Shown: positions 1-7,930 of the stretch, piece by piece
How positions within the stretch are numbered: position 1 is the stretch's first letter
Layout of the letters: the number at the start of each line of letters is the position of its first letter
Source of the DNA: Novosphingobium sp.
Lineage (GTDB): Bacteria > Pseudomonadota > Alphaproteobacteria > Sphingomonadales > Sphingomonadaceae
Length of the DNA: 64,000 nt
Reading direction: 5' to 3'
NCBI RefSeq assembly: GCF_039595395.1
Contig: NZ_JBCNLP010000001.1
Span: 434,001-498,000, forward strand
The notes under the pieces: model-generated
What the model was told of the DNA's origin: nothing
The model's database searches: none
Seen by the model: the letters and a program-made list of their open reading frames with translations, nothing else
Position numbers and translations under genes: made by a program

Positions 1-2
1 GG

Positions 3-1313
3 GGCGATTTCGGCACGATGATCACCACGGCAGGCTTTGACGGGCTACCCGCCGCCAAGATGCTGGGCCAATATGTGAAGCTGATGTTGCCGGGCAGCAT
101 GGAGGATCGCGAGCTGGCCGCGCGCCTGGGCCTCGTCTCGCATGAATGGACGAATGCCTCTTCCGCCCAATGGCGCTATACCGGCGAGGAATTCAGCCAT
201 GAGATCAGCCGCCGCGTAGCCGAGAGTGTGTTGAAGGCCTCGGGCCTTGCCCGCCATACCGAGGCGGCCAAGATGGCGTTCAGCATGGAAACGCTGTCAT
301 TCCTGACCCAGATGCGCAGCCGGGATTTCGGGCAGCTTGAGCCTGCCTTGCAGCGGACCTTGCAGCGCTATGACATCGACCGGGCGCGCTGGGATATGCT
401 GCGCACATCGCCCACGCGCGAGGAACGCGGAACGAACTGGTTCTTCCCCGAGGATATAGCCAAGGGCGAAGGCGGCCAGAAGCTGGCCGACGATGTGATG
501 CGGATGATTACCGGGGAGGTCGGCTATGCCGTGCCCGAACCGGACCTGCGCACCCGGGCCATGCTCAACTCGCTGGCGCCCAAGGGCACATGGGCAGGCG
601 AGATCGTGCGGACGGCGGGGCTGTTCAAGGGTTTTCCCCTGTCTGTGCTGATGATGCACGGTGGCCGCATGATGGAGGTGACCGGCGGCGAGCGCTGGAA
701 ATATGGCCTGACGCTGGCCGCTCTGACGACGCTGGGCGGCGCGCTGTCATTGCAACTCAAGGCGCTGGCCAAGGGTCAGGACCCGCAGGATATGGCGTCG
801 ATGACATCGCGCGGGGCGCCGCGGTTCTGGGCGGCGGCGGCCTTGCAGGGTGGTGGCCTTGGCATCTTCGGCGATCTGCTGGGCAGCAGCACGGATCGCG
901 TGGGCGGCGGATTCTATCGCACGCTGCTGGGCCCGGCGGCGCAGACGGTGAACAACGTCAACACGCTGGTCGCCGGCAATGCTGTGCAAGCCTTCAAGAA
1001 ATATGCGCTGGATGATCCCAAGGCGCAGCCGCATTTCGCGCGCGATCTGGTCAAGACGGTGGAGCCGGAAGTGCCCGGCCTGTCGCTGTTCTATGTGCGG
1101 GCGGCATATCAGCGGCTGCTGGGCGACTTCATCGCCGAATGGAGCAACGAAAGTTACAACCGGTCCTATGCGGATGCCCAGCGCTATGCGCAGGAACAGG
1201 GCAGCGGATATTGGGCGCCGCCGGGCAGTGTGACAGGCAATGGCCAGCCCATGCGCGCGCCGGATTGGGGCAATGCCATCGGCAAGCCTGCCGAGCCGCA
1301 GATGATGCATTGA
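3..1313 (+). CDS. Phage internal virion / large structural protein, C-terminal part
   Basis: The reading frame is open to the left edge of the window with no stop before the first ATG at 18, so only the C-terminal part (about 435 residues) is visible. It is rich in Arg, Met and Ala, with two weakly hydrophobic stretches near residues 222-247 and 272-291. It is followed directly by a tail spike gene and a lysis cassette. That position and composition fit the long internal core or DNA-ejection proteins of podoviruses, which are usually over 1000 residues. The role is inferred from context; I see no catalytic motif. An uncharacterised virion protein is the main alternative. Confidence 0.55.
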   Translation, partial: GDFGTMITTAGFDGLPAAKMLGQYVKLMLPGSMEDRELAARLGLVSHEWTNASSAQWRYTGEEFSHEISRRVAESVLKASGLARHTEAAKMAFSMETLSFLTQMRSRDFGQLEPALQRTLQRYDIDRARWDMLRTSPTREERGTNWFFPEDIAKGEGGQKLADDVMRMITGEVGYAVPEPDLRTRAMLNSLAPKGTWAGEIVRTAGLFKGFPLSVLMMHGGRMMEVTGGERWKYGLTLAALTTLGGALSLQLKALAKGQDPQDMASMTSRGAPRFWAAAALQGGGLGIFGDLLGSSTDRVGGGFYRTLLGPAAQTVNNVNTLVAGNAVQAFKKYALDDPKAQPHFARDLVKTVEPEVPGLSLFYVRAAYQRLLGDFIAEWSNESYNRSYADAQRYAQEQGSGYWAPPGSVTGNGQPMRAPDWGNAIGKPAEPQMMH

Positions 1314-1425
1314 GCGCGGTGTTGCCAAATTCGAGAAAAGGCGGTAGGTCGGCGGGCAAGCGGACGTAGGCAAATCCCCATTGCGCAGCGTGCCATGGCA
1401 CCCCCATGGCCGGATGGCGTGGGGC

Positions 1426-3648
1426 ATGACGATTGAGTCTACAGTTACGCGGCATGCCTATCGCCCTGGCTCGGCCATGGCGCAGGAGGCGCTGACTGAT
1501 GTCATCTGGCTAACCCCGTCCGATCTGGTGGTCACGCGGACCACATCAGATGGCACCGTCACCACACTCGATCTCGACGACAATTATGCGCTGGGCGGGG
1601 ATGGTGCCAATGGCGCGGGCTGGATCAAGGCCCTGTCTGTCGAGGACGCCGCCACCATCTATCGTATCGTGCGGCGATCTGAACTGATCCAGACGCGCAG
1701 ATTTCCCAAGTACCAGCCCGTCGATACGCCCCAGATGGAGGGTGGCCTCGATTATCTGATGCTTATCGCGCAGGAGCTGCGCGGCGATGCAGACGATCTG
1801 GCATCACGTGTCTTGCAGGTCCCGATTGGCAGCACCGCACCGCAGCTTGACCTCACTGGTCTGATCGACGGTGATCTTTTGCAGTTTCGTGAGGATAAGG
1901 GGTTTACGCGGCTTCCCCGCGAATCCTTCGCTGGGATGTTCTATGCCGGAGATGCGACCGGGAAGCCCGTACCCGCAAACGGCACCGGCGCCGATCTGGG
2001 GTTGCGCGCTGATCTGGCTTCCTCGGTGGCGGGCGGATCCTTGGTCGCATTCATGCAGGGCGGCGATGGGGCTGTTAAGCGGACCATGCTGGAGAAGGCC
2101 CGCGAGCGGGTCTATATTCAGGACTACGGCGGAAAGGCCGATGGCGGTCTGACCGATAACTATGTGCCCGCCTTGAGGGCCTTGGCTTATCTTGCGAGCA
2201 TTGGAGGCGGTGATCTCGTCATCCCGGCAGGCGGCAATTACTATTGGCTCTCCAGGGGGCTGTTCATCGGCAACGGCATCCGGATTATCGGCACCGGCCA
2301 TTGCACCTATCCGGGTGACACCGCCACACTGGAACAATGGGCCCAGACCGGGACGTGGCTGAAATCCACCGATCCGGTTAATGCGACGCTGCGGTTTGTG
2401 GGCCACGGCTTTTCGCTGCTCAACGTCAACTTTATGCGCGATCAGTACATACCCGGCACCGGACCATGGTCGCCGATCATCTGGCCGTGGGATGTGGTGA
2501 TCACCGCGTCGCATGGCCTTGTTGAAAACGTGCTGTTCCTCAACTGCACCTCGGACATGATCATCTCATACACCGAGGCATCGGGAGGTGGGACGAAGCT
2601 GGTCCTGCGCGATGTGTGGTTTGGCGGCCTGCGCAACGGCCTGCGTATCGAAAAGGCCAATGACACGATCTATGCCGCCAATCTGCATTACCGCCCGCTG
2701 TGGTATATGTCGAACGGCATTCGCTTTACCGATCTGATCAATTCCCATGCGTGGGATTGCGGTTATTGCGACAACATCATGATCGATGGCTTTGAGATCG
2801 TCTTTGCGGGCGTGGGCATCTATCTGTTCAGCGAAACATGCCTTGAGAACACGCACAGCCTGTTCAATGCGCAGATCAACAATCTTCAGTTGAGCCTTAA
2901 CCAGCGCGGCGTCGTGGCCGATAGCGGGGCGATTATCCGTGCGCAGATTGCGAACCTGATCTGCCAGCAGGGGCCTGCTTTCGGCTTGCCGATTTCCACG
3001 CAGGATTTCTTCGATCTGCAATGTCAGGACGTGTCGCTCAAGATCAGCAACCTACACTGCGTCGAGGCTGGTGGTACCTTCCTGCGCCAGGGCGACGGGG
3101 TGAACGCATCCCGGATCTTCATCGATAATCTGATCGTCGATGCCTATTCCACCGGGCTTGCCAACTGCCCGCTGCTGGATGTGCGGACCAATTCATATCT
3201 GCGCCTCGGCGACAAGACGCTGAGCCCGGGCGGCGGTGTTACCCCCAAGGGGCCCTTGACCACGGGCGCCGGCACCATCGCCATGGCTATCCATGCATGG
3301 CAGGTGTTCGACCGGTTCAGTGAAGTGGGCCTGACCAGCAACGGCACGTGGCAGGATGTGTCCTCGGACTATCAGATTGCCCCGGTCGAGATCGCGGCCA
3401 ACCAGATCCGTATGCGTGGGGAAATCAGCATCAACACCGGGGTTGCTGGCGGCACATTGCAACTCAGGATGCTGAATTTTCCCGAGGTTCATTCGATCGT
3501 TTCGGCGGTGGCGGCGGGCTTTCAGACCTTCGATACAGGCTGGGTCGACATATCGAGCAACATTGGTGCGAAGCTGGGCCGGGTGCAGGTGAACGGCACC
3601 AATGGCGTCCAGTGGGGCAACGGCTCGCTTTCGGTGGACATGCGATGA
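1426..3648 (+). CDS. Phage tail spike / tail fibre with pectate-lyase-like beta-helix
   Basis: A 740-residue protein. Residues 1 to about 110, beginning MTIESTVTRHAYRPG, resemble the particle-binding head of podovirus tail fibres. From about residue 229 the sequence YIQDYGGKADGG opens a pectate-lyase superfamily right-handed beta-helix, typical of capsule- or LPS-degrading tail spikes. A separate C-terminal domain of about 100 residues follows. The ATG at 1426 is preferred over the upstream TTG at 1381 because homologous tail-fibre heads start at this point. The host receptor is likely a surface polysaccharide, but the substrate cannot be read from sequence. The stop overlaps the next start (ATGA), so translation is probably coupled. 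Confidence 0.75.
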   Translation: MTIESTVTRHAYRPGSAMAQEALTDVIWLTPSDLVVTRTTSDGTVTTLDLDDNYALGGDGANGAGWIKALSVEDAATIYRIVRRSELIQTRRFPKYQPVDTPQMEGGLDYLMLIAQELRGDADDLASRVLQVPIGSTAPQLDLTGLIDGDLLQFREDKGFTRLPRESFAGMFYAGDATGKPVPANGTGADLGLRADLASSVAGGSLVAFMQGGDGAVKRTMLEKARERVYIQDYGGKADGGLTDNYVPALRALAYLASIGGGDLVIPAGGNYYWLSRGLFIGNGIRIIGTGHCTYPGDTATLEQWAQTGTWLKSTDPVNATLRFVGHGFSLLNVNFMRDQYIPGTGPWSPIIWPWDVVITASHGLVENVLFLNCTSDMIISYTEASGGGTKLVLRDVWFGGLRNGLRIEKANDTIYAANLHYRPLWYMSNGIRFTDLINSHAWDCGYCDNIMIDGFEIVFAGVGIYLFSETCLENTHSLFNAQINNLQLSLNQRGVVADSGAIIRAQIANLICQQGPAFGLPISTQDFFDLQCQDVSLKISNLHCVEAGGTFLRQGDGVNASRIFIDNLIVDAYSTGLANCPLLDVRTNSYLRLGDKTLSPGGGVTPKGPLTTGAGTIAMAIHAWQVFDRFSEVGLTSNGTWQDVSSDYQIAPVEIAANQIRMRGEISINTGVAGGTLQLRMLNFPEVHSIVSAVAAGFQTFDTGWVDISSNIGAKLGRVQVNGTNGVQWGNGSLSVDMR

Positions 3649-3914
3649 GCGAGCCTTCCGACACCCCAGAACTGGAGAACAATGTGCGGCGTCAGCTGAC
3701 GATTGCCGAGCTGGGCGTGATCATCTCGATCCTCTGCTCGACCGTGACCGGCGCCTATGTGGCCGGAAAACTCTCAAACGATGTGCAGCGCCACACCGAA
3801 CGGCTCCAGCTGCTGGAGCCGCGCGTGGATACGCTTTCGACCCGGATCGAGCGGATTGACGCCAATGTCGCCTTTCTCACCGAAGAAGCGAGGGACCGCC
3901 GCAATGGGAAATAA
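3645..3914 (+). CDS. Small phage membrane protein with coiled coil
   Basis: An 89-residue protein with one predicted transmembrane segment (about residues 18-40, LGVIISILCSTVTGAYVAG) followed by a heptad-rich coiled coil (about 45-85, QRHTERLQLLEPRVDTLSTR). It starts inside the stop of the tail spike gene and ends inside the next gene, so it belongs to a tightly coupled late operon. Small single-pass coiled-coil proteins of this kind often sit in phage lysis cassettes as holin accessories. That role is inferred from position. No enzyme motif is visible. Confidence 0.6.
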   Translation: MSEPSDTPELENNVRRQLTIAELGVIISILCSTVTGAYVAGKLSNDVQRHTERLQLLEPRVDTLSTRIERIDANVAFLTEEARDRRNGK

Positions 3915-4155
3915 CTGGCGATCCCGCTTTGTCGATGATGCCCGCCAGTGGTGGCGCTGGTGGAGCGTGCGCGCTGCTGCTGGGGCGGGCGTGGTGGCGG
4001 GCTGGGCCATGGCCTCGCCCCAGCAGGTGTTTGGCCTGATCGCCTATGTGCCCGAGTTCTGGCGACCGTTGGCCGGTGCGCTGGTGGGCTTTGCCGTTTT
4101 TGCGCTGCCGACCGTGCTGCGCCTGTGGAAGCAAGGGAGTAAACCCGATGCCTGA
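3904..4155 (+). CDS. Holin-like phage protein (DUF7940-like)
   Basis: An 83-residue protein with a Trp/Arg-rich N-terminus (RQWWRWWSVR), then two hydrophobic segments (about residues 22-45 and 54-74) and a basic tail. This layout is shared by small holin-like proteins of alphaproteobacterial phages, which are thought to open the inner membrane at lysis. Its start lies within the preceding gene and its stop overlaps the endolysin start by 8 bases, as expected for a holin-endolysin pair. Function rests on topology and neighbours. The DUF7940 assignment is from memory of the motif pattern. Confidence 0.65.
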   Translation: MGNNWRSRFVDDARQWWRWWSVRAAAGAGVVAGWAMASPQQVFGLIAYVPEFWRPLAGALVGFAVFALPTVLRLWKQGSKPDA

Positions 4156-4747
4156 GACTTCGCAGACCCAGCCCAATGATGCTGGCCGCCAGAACCTGAA
4201 AAAGGGCACCCTTGCCGCGCTGGTTGGCGTGGCATCTGCGATTGGCCTGTTCACCCTGACACCCAGAGAGGAAAGCGGGCGCAAAGTTTCCGTGTCGGTC
4301 GCCGAGGACGGCACGGCCACGATCCAGCATATCAGCGGGCCGCAGTATCTGACGGCCTATCTTGATGTGGTGAAGGTGCCGACCATTTGCGATGGCCTGA
4401 CCGGACGCGACATCAAGCCGGGGATGCGCTTCACGCCAGCGCAGTGCACGGCGCGCCTGGAAGATGCGCTGGTGCTGCATGCCAAGGGCGTGATGGACTG
4501 CACGCCGGGCCTGAAAGTCGGCATGTATCGCCGTGATAACGTGCGGATCGCCATGGTCTCGCTGGCCTACAATGTCGGCGTGGCGGGCTATTGCCGATCC
4601 AGCATCCCGGGCAAGATCAACACCGGCCATATCCACGAGGCCTGCGATGCGCTGCTCTCGTTCAACCGGGCCGGTGGGCGCGTTATCGCCGGGCTGACCG
4701 CAAGGCGCGAGCGTGAGCGGGCCATCTGCATGAAGGATGCGGCATGA
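4148..4747 (+). CDS. Phage lysozyme-like endolysin (GH24 family) with N-terminal membrane anchor
   Basis: A 199-residue protein with a hydrophobic N-terminal segment (about residues 19-38) that could act as a signal-anchor-release or plain anchor sequence. The GH24 core follows: YLDVVKVPTICDGLTG carries the family's Asp (D73) and Thr (T79) at the expected six-residue spacing, and SLAYNVG and LTARRERERAIC are conserved C-terminal blocks. The catalytic Glu expected nine residues before D73 is Gly64 here. Several Rhizobiales and Sphingomonad relatives seem to share this form, so it may be a divergent active subfamily. It overlaps the holin-like gene by 8 bases. Confidence 0.8.
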   Translation: MPETSQTQPNDAGRQNLKKGTLAALVGVASAIGLFTLTPREESGRKVSVSVAEDGTATIQHISGPQYLTAYLDVVKVPTICDGLTGRDIKPGMRFTPAQCTARLEDALVLHAKGVMDCTPGLKVGMYRRDNVRIAMVSLAYNVGVAGYCRSSIPGKINTGHIHEACDALLSFNRAGGRVIAGLTARRERERAICMKDAA

Positions 4748-4764
4748 TGGCCGCGGCTGCTCGG

Positions 4765-5538
4765 TCAAACGGTACGGAGGGATGCAGCTTTGAGGCCATC
4801 AAGCACAGCCTGCGCCTTCTCGGCGAACTGCAACGCTACACCGGCAGCGGACATTCTGCCGATCAGGCCAGCATGCTCAAAGGATACGTGCGCGGTGAAA
4901 CGGGGATTGTCATAAGATACCGAACCTCCCGGCCGGAGGCGAGAGATCTCAATTTCTTTTTTCACAGGGTCCCACGGCTTGAGGAACGAGCCGGGGCCCT
5001 CAATGACAACATTTTTGAAGGCAGCCTGACTGATCGTGACGGATGCGGTGAGCCCGATGCTATGCTTGTTGTTCGCCATCTTGGCGACATCCCTAACAAA
5101 ATTGTTGCCGCCGGGCGCACCTGGTCGAGCCGCGTATGGCTCGTGCCGGAGTATCTCATCCACGATGTGTTGTGGGAGCCTGCTGCTTTCCTTGATTTGT
5201 CTCTTGTTGATGATGCCCGTCAATCCATCGATGCTATCAGCCCAGGGAAAGTTCTGGTCGAACTTAACGCATCCGCAAATCTGCGCGGCAGCGAACAGCG
5301 ACTGATCGAAGGAATGCCGAAGATCAGTCACGGCATTGGAAAAATACCCCTTGATGGCAAGGGTCGGCGGATTGGCCAGTATGACCTTGTGAACCTCATC
5401 GCCGGTCTCACGATCCACCTCGACCACTGTGGCGAACGCATCATTCTGCAAGTAGGGAGCGCAGGCTTCTACCCCCAGCCTTATGGACTCGCGTGCCCAA
5501 TCGATCGTCTGCTGAGGCGCATTGAAAGCATCTGCCAT
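4765..5538 (-). CDS. Hypothetical protein on the opposite strand inside the prophage (probable moron)
   Basis: A 257-residue soluble protein of unknown family. It begins MADAFNAPQQTIDWARES and contains DLRHSFDQSLFAAAQICG and a C-terminal region rich in Phe, Ala and Glu. It reads against the lysis cassette and splits the endolysin from the spanins, which is how phage-carried passenger genes (morons) often lie. Its DNA is visibly richer in A and T than the neighbouring phage genes, suggesting separate acquisition. A TTG at 5568 would add ten residues; the ATG at 5538 is preferred. The complementary long frame is treated as its shadow. No function is assigned. Confidence 0.6.
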   Translation of the reverse strand: MADAFNAPQQTIDWARESIRLGVEACAPYLQNDAFATVVEVDRETGDEVHKVILANPPTLAIKGYFSNAVTDLRHSFDQSLFAAAQICGCVKFDQNFPWADSIDGLTGIINKRQIKESSRLPQHIVDEILRHEPYAARPGAPGGNNFVRDVAKMANNKHSIGLTASVTISQAAFKNVVIEGPGSFLKPWDPVKKEIEISRLRPGGSVSYDNPRFTAHVSFEHAGLIGRMSAAGVALQFAEKAQAVLDGLKAASLRTV

Positions 5539-5630
5539 GATTGCAAATTTGTCCCTTGCCGGGGGCAATTGTTAGCCGAGACGGCGGGTGCGGTGAAGCC
5601 ATCGAATCATCTACAATTAGGAGAGCAAGC

Positions 5631-6305
5631 ATGAGCCTAATCGGTGATGCGCTCGATGCGGTCGCACCGGCAGCGGCAGTTCCCGCCAAGGCAGCTAAAT
5701 GGTTGTTCAGCGATCTGTGGCGGCTTGCCTTTACTGCGGTGCTCATGGTGGCCGCTGTGCAGACTATCCGTATCGGCGGCCTGATCCTTCGTCCTGAGCT
5801 GGGGCCGATCCGCTGGACGCTGATCGACCTGCAAGGCTGGCAGCCGCGAGCGCTGGCCGCCGAAAAGGCGCTGGCCGACCTACAAGCGCAGATCAAGGCG
5901 GCCCAGCCCAAGGCCGCTGCCGCGCAGGCCGCTGTGAATCATCAACCGGCGGCGCGATCTGCCGCCATCGCAAAGGCATCCGACCATGACGCCCAGCCTT
6001 ATTACGAGAAGGTGCGCGCGGCGCGCGACGCCTATGCTGCTGCTCATCCTGCTGGCGGGGTGCTTCGAGCATCCGAAGCCGCTGGCGGTCGCCCCGGCCA
6101 CGCCGATCTGCCCGGAACCGATCGTGCTGCCTCGATCCATGACGGACCCGGTGGACCTGCCGACATGGTTGCCGTCTCCAAGCTCGACTTCGACAAACTC
6201 ACCAACGCCGCCGGGCGCCTCGCCAAAGTGCATCAGGATGCCCAAGCCCTGATCGATGCCGGCGTTGCCGTGAGCGACACCGGCCAGCCAGCCAAGAAGG
6301 ATTGA
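5631..6305 (+). CDS. Rz-like inner-membrane spanin
   Basis: A 224-residue protein with one N-terminal transmembrane segment (about residues 24-46, SDLWRLAFTAVLMVAAVQ) and a long Ala/Gln/Lys-rich helical region (about 70-110, AEKALADLQAQIKAAQ) able to form a coiled coil in the periplasm. That is the architecture of Rz-type i-spanins, which help disrupt the outer membrane at the last step of lysis. A purine-rich Shine-Dalgarno (AGGAGAG) precedes the ATG. A second lipoprotein gene lies wholly inside it in another frame, which is strong support for the Rz/Rz1 call. It is longer than the roughly 150 residues of lambda Rz. Confidence 0.75.
   Translation: MSLIGDALDAVAPAAAVPAKAAKWLFSDLWRLAFTAVLMVAAVQTIRIGGLILRPELGPIRWTLIDLQGWQPRALAAEKALADLQAQIKAAQPKAAAAQAAVNHQPAARSAAIAKASDHDAQPYYEKVRAARDAYAAAHPAGGVLRASEAAGGRPGHADLPGTDRAASIHDGPGGPADMVAVSKLDFDKLTNAAGRLAKVHQDAQALIDAGVAVSDTGQPAKKD
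5986..6252 (+). CDS. Rz1-like outer-membrane lipoprotein spanin nested in Rz
   Basis: An 88-residue frame fully inside the Rz-like gene. It has a basic N-terminus (RRCARRATP), a hydrophobic core (MLLLILLAGC) and a clear lipobox LAGC with Cys26. The mature part is strongly proline-rich (PKPLAVAPATP, PICPEPIVLP), as in lambda and T7 Rz1-type o-spanins. Nested placement in a shifted frame is the classic arrangement. Translation may start at 5986 or at the ATG at 6034; the first gives a proper basic n-region and is preferred. Expected location is the outer membrane, paired with the Rz coiled coil. Confidence 0.75.
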   Translation: MTPSLITRRCARRATPMLLLILLAGCFEHPKPLAVAPATPICPEPIVLPRSMTDPVDLPTWLPSPSSTSTNSPTPPGASPKCIRMPKP

Positions 6306-6309
6306 TCCC

Positions 6310-6582
6310 ATGTCGGACACCTATGGTTCCCTGATTTCCGTAAGTGCCAGCGACTGGGTCGATCTGGCGGCGCAGTACCCGGCCATGGCTGGGGTGCAGT
6401 CCTGGGTGCAGAACAAGGGATCGCTGCCTATTCTGGTCTTTTACACCGCATCTGCCAGCAAGCCGACCGCCGATGTCGGCGTTGAAGTGGAAGGCAGCGG
6501 AGGCCTGTGGGGCGGCAATGCTGCGCATTGCTGGGTCAAGGCTGTGCAGGGCAATGGCTCTGTCGTCGTTGGTCTGAGCTGA
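6310..6582 (+). CDS. Small phage protein of unknown function
   Basis: A 90-residue protein starting 4 bases after the Rz-like stop. It is Gly-, Ser- and Val-rich with alternating short hydrophobic strands (ADVGVEVEGSGGLWGGNAAH), suggesting a compact beta fold. There is no signal peptide or transmembrane segment. It precedes an SGNH hydrolase gene and may be a virion decoration or a tail-associated partner of it, but this rests on position only. Confidence 0.6.
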   Translation: MSDTYGSLISVSASDWVDLAAQYPAMAGVQSWVQNKGSLPILVFYTASASKPTADVGVEVEGSGGLWGGNAAHCWVKAVQGNGSVVVGLS

Positions 6583-6593
6583 GGAGGCGCGCG

Positions 6594-7739
6594 ATGATAG
6601 CTGGATTTGATCCGATTGCCCAAGGTAACGCTGCGACAGCGCTGAGATTCCTTATCGCTGGCGCAAATCAGTTCGGTGGAGAGCGCCTAGACCCCAACTT
6701 GGTCGCGCGTTTCACAAACGCGCTTCTCGATGCGGAAAACGGCGTTGCACTCACTCAGACCTTGTTTGCCTTCATCGGCGACAGCACCATGGCGGGCACG
6801 CGCGGGGCGGGCGACCTCAAGACGAACTCCTATCCATGGAAGGTGCTGCCGCTGATATCGCCTTACATGGCCATTGATGAGAATGGCTGGTACGGCAACC
6901 AGATCAGCACCTCCACGGTATCCGATCTTCCCGCCTATGACCCGCGCTTAACGCTGGGGGCGGGGCTTGGCTTTGGTGGTGACTTCTCAGTGGGCGGTTA
7001 TCCGGTCTCGCTCGATGCCGCGACGGGCGCGCTGACTTTCACGAACACCAAGCCCTATGACAAGCTCGACCTGATCCTGTCGAGCGGCGGTACGGCCAGC
7101 ACGGTGGGGGTTCAGTTCGGCTCGGGCTCGGTGAATAATGTGGTGCTTACCCCCAGCAATATCACGCTCTCCACCCTGACCAAGGCGCTGGGAACCGAGA
7201 CGGTGACCATCACCAAGGTTGCCGGCGCGCCGCGCGTGCAGGGGATGACCCTGCGCAATTCGACCGTGCCCAAGGTGATGTTGGCGAATATGGCCAAGGC
7301 CGGATCGTCGAGCGTAGATTGGGCGGCCACCACCAACAGCCGCTCGCCGCTGGCGACGCTGCAGGCGATCAAACCGGTCGCGGCCTTTGTCAATCTGGGG
7401 ATCAATGACTGGTCGCTTGGCGTGCCCGTGGCGACCTTCCGCGCCAATATGCAGGCCATCATCACAGGATTGCAGCCGAACACGGATGTTATCCTGGGCA
7501 TCCCTTTCCCGAGCAACCTCGCCAGCTATCCGACCCAGGGGCAATATGTGCAGGTGATCCGCGATCTGGCGCTGGCGAACAATCTGCCGCTGATCGACTT
7601 CGCCCGCCTGTTTGTCAGTTGGGAGGTCGGCAACCCGCTGGGCCGCTACATCGACAACCGCCATCCCACGCCCCAGCGCGGATACGGCATGACGGCCAAA
7701 TTCGTGGCGCGTTCGCTTCGCGCACTGCTTGCATTGTAA
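6594..7739 (+). CDS. SGNH/GDSL-family hydrolase carried by the prophage
   Basis: A 381-residue protein. The SGNH blocks can be read in order: FIGDSTMAG (nucleophile Ser64), NLGINDWSLG (block III Gly/Asn) and DNRHPTPQ near residue 360 (catalytic Asp and His). Such enzymes are esterases. In phages they commonly remove O-acetyl groups from the host surface polysaccharide that the tail spike degrades. There is no signal peptide, so it is probably a virion part or cytoplasmic. A strong Shine-Dalgarno (GAGGAG) precedes the ATG, which is why this start is used rather than upstream in-frame codons. It is the last prophage gene before a terminator. Confidence 0.75.
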   Translation: MIAGFDPIAQGNAATALRFLIAGANQFGGERLDPNLVARFTNALLDAENGVALTQTLFAFIGDSTMAGTRGAGDLKTNSYPWKVLPLISPYMAIDENGWYGNQISTSTVSDLPAYDPRLTLGAGLGFGGDFSVGGYPVSLDAATGALTFTNTKPYDKLDLILSSGGTASTVGVQFGSGSVNNVVLTPSNITLSTLTKALGTETVTITKVAGAPRVQGMTLRNSTVPKVMLANMAKAGSSSVDWAATTNSRSPLATLQAIKPVAAFVNLGINDWSLGVPVATFRANMQAIITGLQPNTDVILGIPFPSNLASYPTQGQYVQVIRDLALANNLPLIDFARLFVSWEVGNPLGRYIDNRHPTPQRGYGMTAKFVARSLRALLAL

Positions 7740-7751
7740 GAAAATTGCCCT

Positions 7752-7796
7752 GTGCGACTTCGACGCGAAAACGCTGCGAAGTCGCACCATTTTTTC
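7752..7796 (+). terminator. Intrinsic terminator ending the prophage late operon
   Basis: A 16-position stem (14 pairs, one two-base mismatch) with an AAAA loop: the arms begin GTGCGACTTCG and end CGAAGTCGCAC. Six T residues follow at 7790-7795. It starts 12 bases after the SGNH hydrolase stop and is the best intrinsic terminator in the window. The bases up to 7930 hold no gene I can support; they are A/T-rich and probably contain the prophage-chromosome junction. Confidence 0.9.
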
Positions 7797-7930
7797 AAAC
7801 TAAGATGTTGAAAAATAACGTTCGTTCAAGAACTTACCATTAGACGACAGGGCAGTGTGTCTCGGTGGAGGCGGCCTCTAATCGCATGGGTTTCAGGCGT
7901 CAACACCAAATCGACATAATTTTTGGGGCG

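Noticed and set aside
4744..5634. A 296-residue plus-strand frame opposite the prophage passenger gene.
   Set aside because: The minus-strand frame gives a protein with normal composition, a plausible start and a compact helical pattern; the plus-strand product does not.
7825..7860. On the minus strand, TCGTCTAATGGTAAG resembles the D-arm of a tRNA.
   Set aside because: No anticodon stem, T-arm or acceptor stem can be found around it. At best it is an eroded att-like tRNA fragment.
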